Origin: Monoplex corrugatus
Taxonomy: Eukaryota > Mollusca > Gastropoda > Littorinimorpha > Ranellidae
Direction of reading: 5' to 3'
Length of the DNA stretch: 64,000 bases
Assembly (NCBI GenBank): GCA_030674185.1
Contig: CM060314.1
Coordinates: forward strand, 32,024,115 to 32,088,114
The position numbers and the translations under genes are program-made. Below are positions 59,363 through 64,000 of the stretch, piece by piece. The notes under the pieces were generated by a model. It did no database searches, was not told the origin of the DNA, and was given only the letters and a program-made list of their open reading frames with translations. Positions within the stretch are counted from its first letter, which is position 1; each line of letters opens with the position of its first letter.

Positions 59363-62300
59363 GCACGTAATATTCTGGAAAATCTGACTTGTACTTTATA
59401 CTTGTCTTCTTTTTATGAAGGAGGGGTACCCATCATCCATGAAGGTCTGACTATTGACCTAATATCCTTTTTCATGTTTTTTTTTGTTTTTTTGTAATTC
59501 ACAAAGTACAAACTCACTTTTGACATATGGTAGATTCAATGACTGGATGACTGATTGGTTAATTCATTGTTTTTCTGGTGATACGTTGATTGATGAGTCC
59601 AGTTTTATGCATGATAGAATTAATTGAAAGGATGTTTGAGATAATGGAAAGTTGACTTAAATGACCGCGATATGTTAAATTGGAGTCATATCACAGTAAT
59701 TCAAGGTGGCCTTCTGTTCATCACTCTAACATCCTGTTTCCACTGGTGCTGATCTGTGACCACTGTCGGTAATTGTTTCTGGTTATCATCTCTTTAGAAG
59801 TAAGAATATTTGCGTGGAAATTGTTTTGTTTTTGCGATGAGGCAAGGTCTCAATAGCTTTAAAGATTTCATTTGTGATTAAGAATAGTATCTTTTTCTAA
59901 TGTTGAGAGTAGATAATATATTTTAAGATCTGTCTTGTACCTCAAAATGTATTGCACTTTTTGTAACGTTGTATGTTCCTAGTAATTTGTCAGATGTGAC
60001 TGACAATGCACGTTTCATTTGGATTAAATGTTGAGCTAAATACCCAAAGGACATACCAAAGATCACTTCTGATTTCTCTCGATACTGACAAAATTCATGA
60101 ATTCAGATCTGTTTAATTCACGGACTCAGTGACTGATTGGTTGATGACTTGATTTCATGGCGATACATTGATCGATAAGTCTCGTGTGATAGAATCGATT
60201 GAAAGAATGTTTGAGATAATGGAAAGCTGACTTAAGTGACTGTGATGTGTTGTTTTGGAGTCATATCACAGTAATTTAAGGCAGCCTTCTGTTCATCACT
60301 CTAACGTCCTGATTGTTTCCACTGGTTTGGATACTTTGCTATGTGACAGCTGTTTGAATTTGACTCTAGTCATGATTTGATTGGAGTGGAGATTGTGTGT
60401 AGTTCTATTTTTTTGTGTTAAGATAAGTGCATAATATCCATGAAGATCTCACTTGTAATTCGGATGTTATATTCTCTTTGTAATGATGTAAGTGCGTAAT
60501 ATATTTAAAATCTCGGACTTGCACACTAGAATGTTTTACAGTTTAGTGATGACGTAGATACTATGTATGCTTTAAGATGTGACTCATAATGTGTTATTTT
60601 TATAAATCATGTTATTTTGTGATGAGATAAGTATGTAATCATTTGGAAAGTTTGACTTGTATTTTAGAACTTGGTTTCTTTTTATAAAGGAGTAGGCACC
60701 CATCACCATTGAAGATGAGACTAATGATCTAACATCCTTTTTCATGTTTTTTGTAGTACACAAAGTACAAAGGTCTTGCATATTTTGACATTTGTTTGAT
60801 TTACTGACTGGATGACGTACTGGTTAATTGATTGTTTTCTCGGCAACATGTTGATTGATAACTCCAGTTTTATGCAAGATACAATTAACTGAAAGGCTGC
60901 TTGAGATAATGGAAGGTTGACTTAAATGACTGTGATGTGTTGTATTGGAGTCATATCACAACAATTTAAGGCAACTTTCTCTTCATCACTCTAGCGTCCT
61001 GTTTGTTTCCACTGACACTGATACTTTGATGTGTTACCACTGCTGGTAAGTGTTTGTGGTTTTCATATCTTCTGAAGTAAGAATGTTTGCATGACTCGGT
61101 GACTGAGTGGTTGAGTATTTGATTTTATTGCCATTTATTGAATGATGAGTAGAATTTTTAAGCATGATAGAATCGATTGAAAGAATGTGTGAGATAATGG
61201 AAAATTGACTTAAATGACTGTGATGTGTTGGATTGGAGTCGTATCACAGTAATTTAAGGCACCTTTCTGTTCATCACTCTCACGTCTGTTTGTTTCCACT
61301 GACACTGATACTTTGATCTGTTACCATGTTGGTAAGTGTTTCTGGTTTTCACTCTTCAGAAGTAAGAATTTTTTCATGACTCGTGACTGAGTGGTTGAGT
61401 ACTGATTTTATTGCCATATATTGACTGATGAGTAGAATGTTTAAGCATATAGAATTGATTGAAAGAGTGTGTGAGATAATGGAAAATTGACTTAAATGAC
61501 TGTGATGTGTTGTATTGAGTCATATCACAGTAATTTAAGGAACTTTCTGTTCATCACTCTAGCGTCCTGTTTGTTTCCACAGGTACAGATACTTTGATCC
61601 GTGACCACTATTGGTAAATGTTTCTAGTTACATGTCTTTAGAATTAGAATACTTGCGCGGAATTTGTTTGGTTTTTGCGAAGAGACAAGTTCCTATAGCT
61701 TTCAAGATCTCTTTGTGATTAAGAATAGTTTTATCTTTGATCAGGTAAGTACGTAATATTCTCGAAAATCTGACTTCACTTTATAGCTTGTTTTCTTGTT
61801 ATGAAGGAGTATACCCATCATCCTTGAAATCTGACTGATGACCTAATAATATCCTTTTCTATGTTTTTTTCGTAATCAAAAGAACAAGGTCTGCGGATTT
61901 GACATTTGTTTGATTCACTGACTATGACTGATTGGTTAATTGATTGTTTCCTTGGCGATAAGTTGATTGATGAGTCCTGTTTCAGCATGATAGAATAATT
62001 GAAAGGATGTTTGAGATAATGGAAAATGACTTAAATGACTGTGATGTGTTGGATTGGAGTCGTATCACAGTAATTTAAGGCACCTTTCTGTTCATCACTC
62101 TCACGTGCTGTTTGTTTCCACTGACACTGATACTTTGATCTGTTACACTGTTGGTAAGTGTTCTGGTTTTCATCTCTTAGAAGTAAGAATTTTTTCATAC
62201 TCGGTGACTGAGTGGTTGAGTACTTGATTTTATTGCCATATATTGACTGATGAGTAGAATGTTTAAGCATAATAGAATTGATTGAAAGAGGTGTGAGATA

Positions 62301-64000
62301 ATGGAAAATTGACTTAAATGACTGTGATGTGTTGTATTGGAGTCATATCACAGTAATTTAAGGAACCTTTCTGTTCATCACTCTAGGTCCTGTTTGTTTC
62401 CACAGGTACAGATACTTTGATCCGTGACCACTATGGTAAATGTTTCTAGTTACATGTCTTTAGAATTAAGAATACTTGCGCGGAATTTGTTTGTTTTGCG
62501 AAGAGACAAGTTCCTAATAGCTTTCAAGATCTCCTTTGTGATTAAGAATATTTTATCTTTTGATAGGTAAGTACGTAATATCTCGAAAATGACTTGCACT
62601 TTATAGCTTGTTTTCTTGTTATGAAGGAGTATTACCCATCATCCTTGAAATCTGACTGATGACCTAATAATATCCTTTTCTATGTTTTTTCGTAATCAAA
62701 AGAACAAGGTCTTGATTTGACTTTGTTTGATTCACTGACTTCATGACTGATTGGTTAATTGTTTTCCTGGCGATAAGTTGATTGATGAGTCCTGTTTCAG
62801 CATGATAGAATATTGAAGGATGTTTGAGATATGGAAAATTGACTTAAATGACTGTGAGTGTTGATTGGAGTCGTATCACAGTATTAAGGCACTTTCTGTT
62901 CATCACTCTCACGTGCTGTTTTTTCCACTGACACTGATACTTTGATCTTTACCATGTTGGTAAGTGTTCTGGTTTTCACTCTCAAAGTAAAATTTTTTAT
63001 GACTCGGTGACTGAGTGGTTGAGTACTTGATTTTATTGCCATATATTGACTGATGAGTAGAATGTTAGCATAATAGAATTGATTGAAAGAGTGTGTGAGA
63101 TAATGGAAAATTGACTTAAATGACTGTGATGTGTTGTTTGAGTCATATCACAGTAATTTAAGAACCTTTCTGTTCATCACTCTAGCGTCCTGTTTGTTTC
63201 CACAGGTACAGATACTTTGATCCGTGACCACTATTGTAAATGTTTCTAGTTAACATGTCTTTAGAATTAAGAATACTTGCGGAATTGTTTGGTTTTTGCG
63301 AGAGAAAGTTCCTATAGCTTTCAAGATCTCTTGTGATTAAGAATAGTTTTATCTTTTGATCAGTAAGTACGTAATATTCTCGAAAATCTGACTTGCACTT
63401 TATAGCTTGTTTTCTTGTTATGAAGGAGTAGGTTACCCATCATCCTTGAAATCTGACTGATGACCTAATAATATCCTTTTCTATGTTTTTTCGTAATCCA
63501 CAAAGAACAAGGTCTTGCGGATTTTGACATTTGTTTGATTCACTGACTTCATGACTGATTGGTTAATTGATTGTTTCCTTGGCGATAAGTTGATTGATGA
63601 GTCCTGTTTCACGCATGATAGAATTAATTGAAAGGATGTTTGAGATAATGGAAAATTGACTTAAATGACTGTGATGTGTTGGATTGGAGTCGTATCACAG
63701 TAATTTAAGGCACCTTTCTGTTCATCACTCTCACGTGCTGTTTGTTTCCACTGACACTGATACTTTGATCTTTACCACTGTTGGTAAGTGTTTCTGGTTT
63801 TCATCTCTTCAGAAGTAAGAATTTTTTCATGACTCGGTGACTGATGTTGAGTACTTGATTTTATTGCCATATATTGACTGATGAGTAGAATGTTTAAGCA
63901 TAATAGAATTGATTGAAAGAGTGTGTGAGATAATGGAAAATTGACTTAAATGACTGTGATGTGTTGTATTGGAGTCATATCACAGTAATTTAAGGAACCT
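59363..64000. repeat. Stem-loop satellite, right part, with ~815-bp higher-order repeat
   Basis: Stem-loop copies at about 59655, 60231, 60921, 61209, 61491, 62030, 62313, 62843, 63114, 63660 and 63954. From 61209 the spacing alternates between about 283 and about 535 bp, giving a higher-order period of 801-840 bp. Many single-base gaps separate units in the 61-63.5 kb part. The array runs off the window. The only frames (for example 62031-62270) are not coding. Confidence 0.9.

Overview
This is a eukaryotic, almost certainly molluscan (probably gastropod) genomic window. It has GT-AG introns, very long (TG)n, (GA)n and (TCTG)n microsatellites, tRNA-derived SINEs of a type I associate with gastropods, CR1/L2-like and other APE-type LINE fragments, a Penelope-like element and several satellites. 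Species assignment is inference. I see no prokaryotic features, no CRISPR array and no rRNA gene. The tRNA-like stretches are SINE heads rather than tRNA genes.

Only one host protein-coding gene can be supported: VAMP7 (longin-type R-SNARE), on the + strand in eight coding exons from 4238 to 16277. Splicing the exons gives 662 coding bases. One missing A in exon A (4340-4342) accounts for the only frame break, and 663 bases would give 220 codons plus stop, the same length as human VAMP7. Its introns carry microsatellites, SINE and LINE remnants, a TTAA-flanked piggyBac-like deletion derivative (8630-9329) and a 66-bp tandem duplication that copies the acceptor of exon F.

16.3-23.8 kb is downstream non-coding DNA. 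It holds two copies of a TTAACCCTTTGACTCCC MITE-like family, a large foldback with a 40-bp tandem repeat at its centre, a 43-bp minisatellite and dispersed repeats. 23.8-29.5 kb is an ~84-bp tandem array split by a ~4.9-kb Penelope-like element (RT plus GIY-YIG, minus strand, frame-broken), bounded by a 15-bp direct repeat that fits a target-site duplication. 29.5-33 kb is unassigned DNA with internal duplications. 33.0-35.9 kb is a 50-bp satellite of about 58 copies.

36-46 kb is a mosaic of LINE 3' pieces, SINEs, a 33-bp minisatellite and microsatellites. It includes a 692-bp non-autonomous LINE derivative flanked by a perfect 15-bp target-site duplication. 46.9-50.5 kb is a 28-36-bp minisatellite interrupted by SINE, MITE and Penelope-end fragments. 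50.5-53 kb holds SINEs, a long hairpin and a LINE 3' end. 53.1-64 kb is a satellite whose units each carry a conserved stem-loop. It resolves into an ~815-bp higher-order repeat at the right edge and is interrupted by a near-complete ~4-kb APE-type LINE (55393-59362).

Most open reading frames outside VAMP7 and the transposons are artefacts of tandem repeats. Several single-base frame breaks, in the host gene and in transposons, lie in or beside short homopolymers. Consensus error in a long-read assembly should therefore be considered before biological inactivation.
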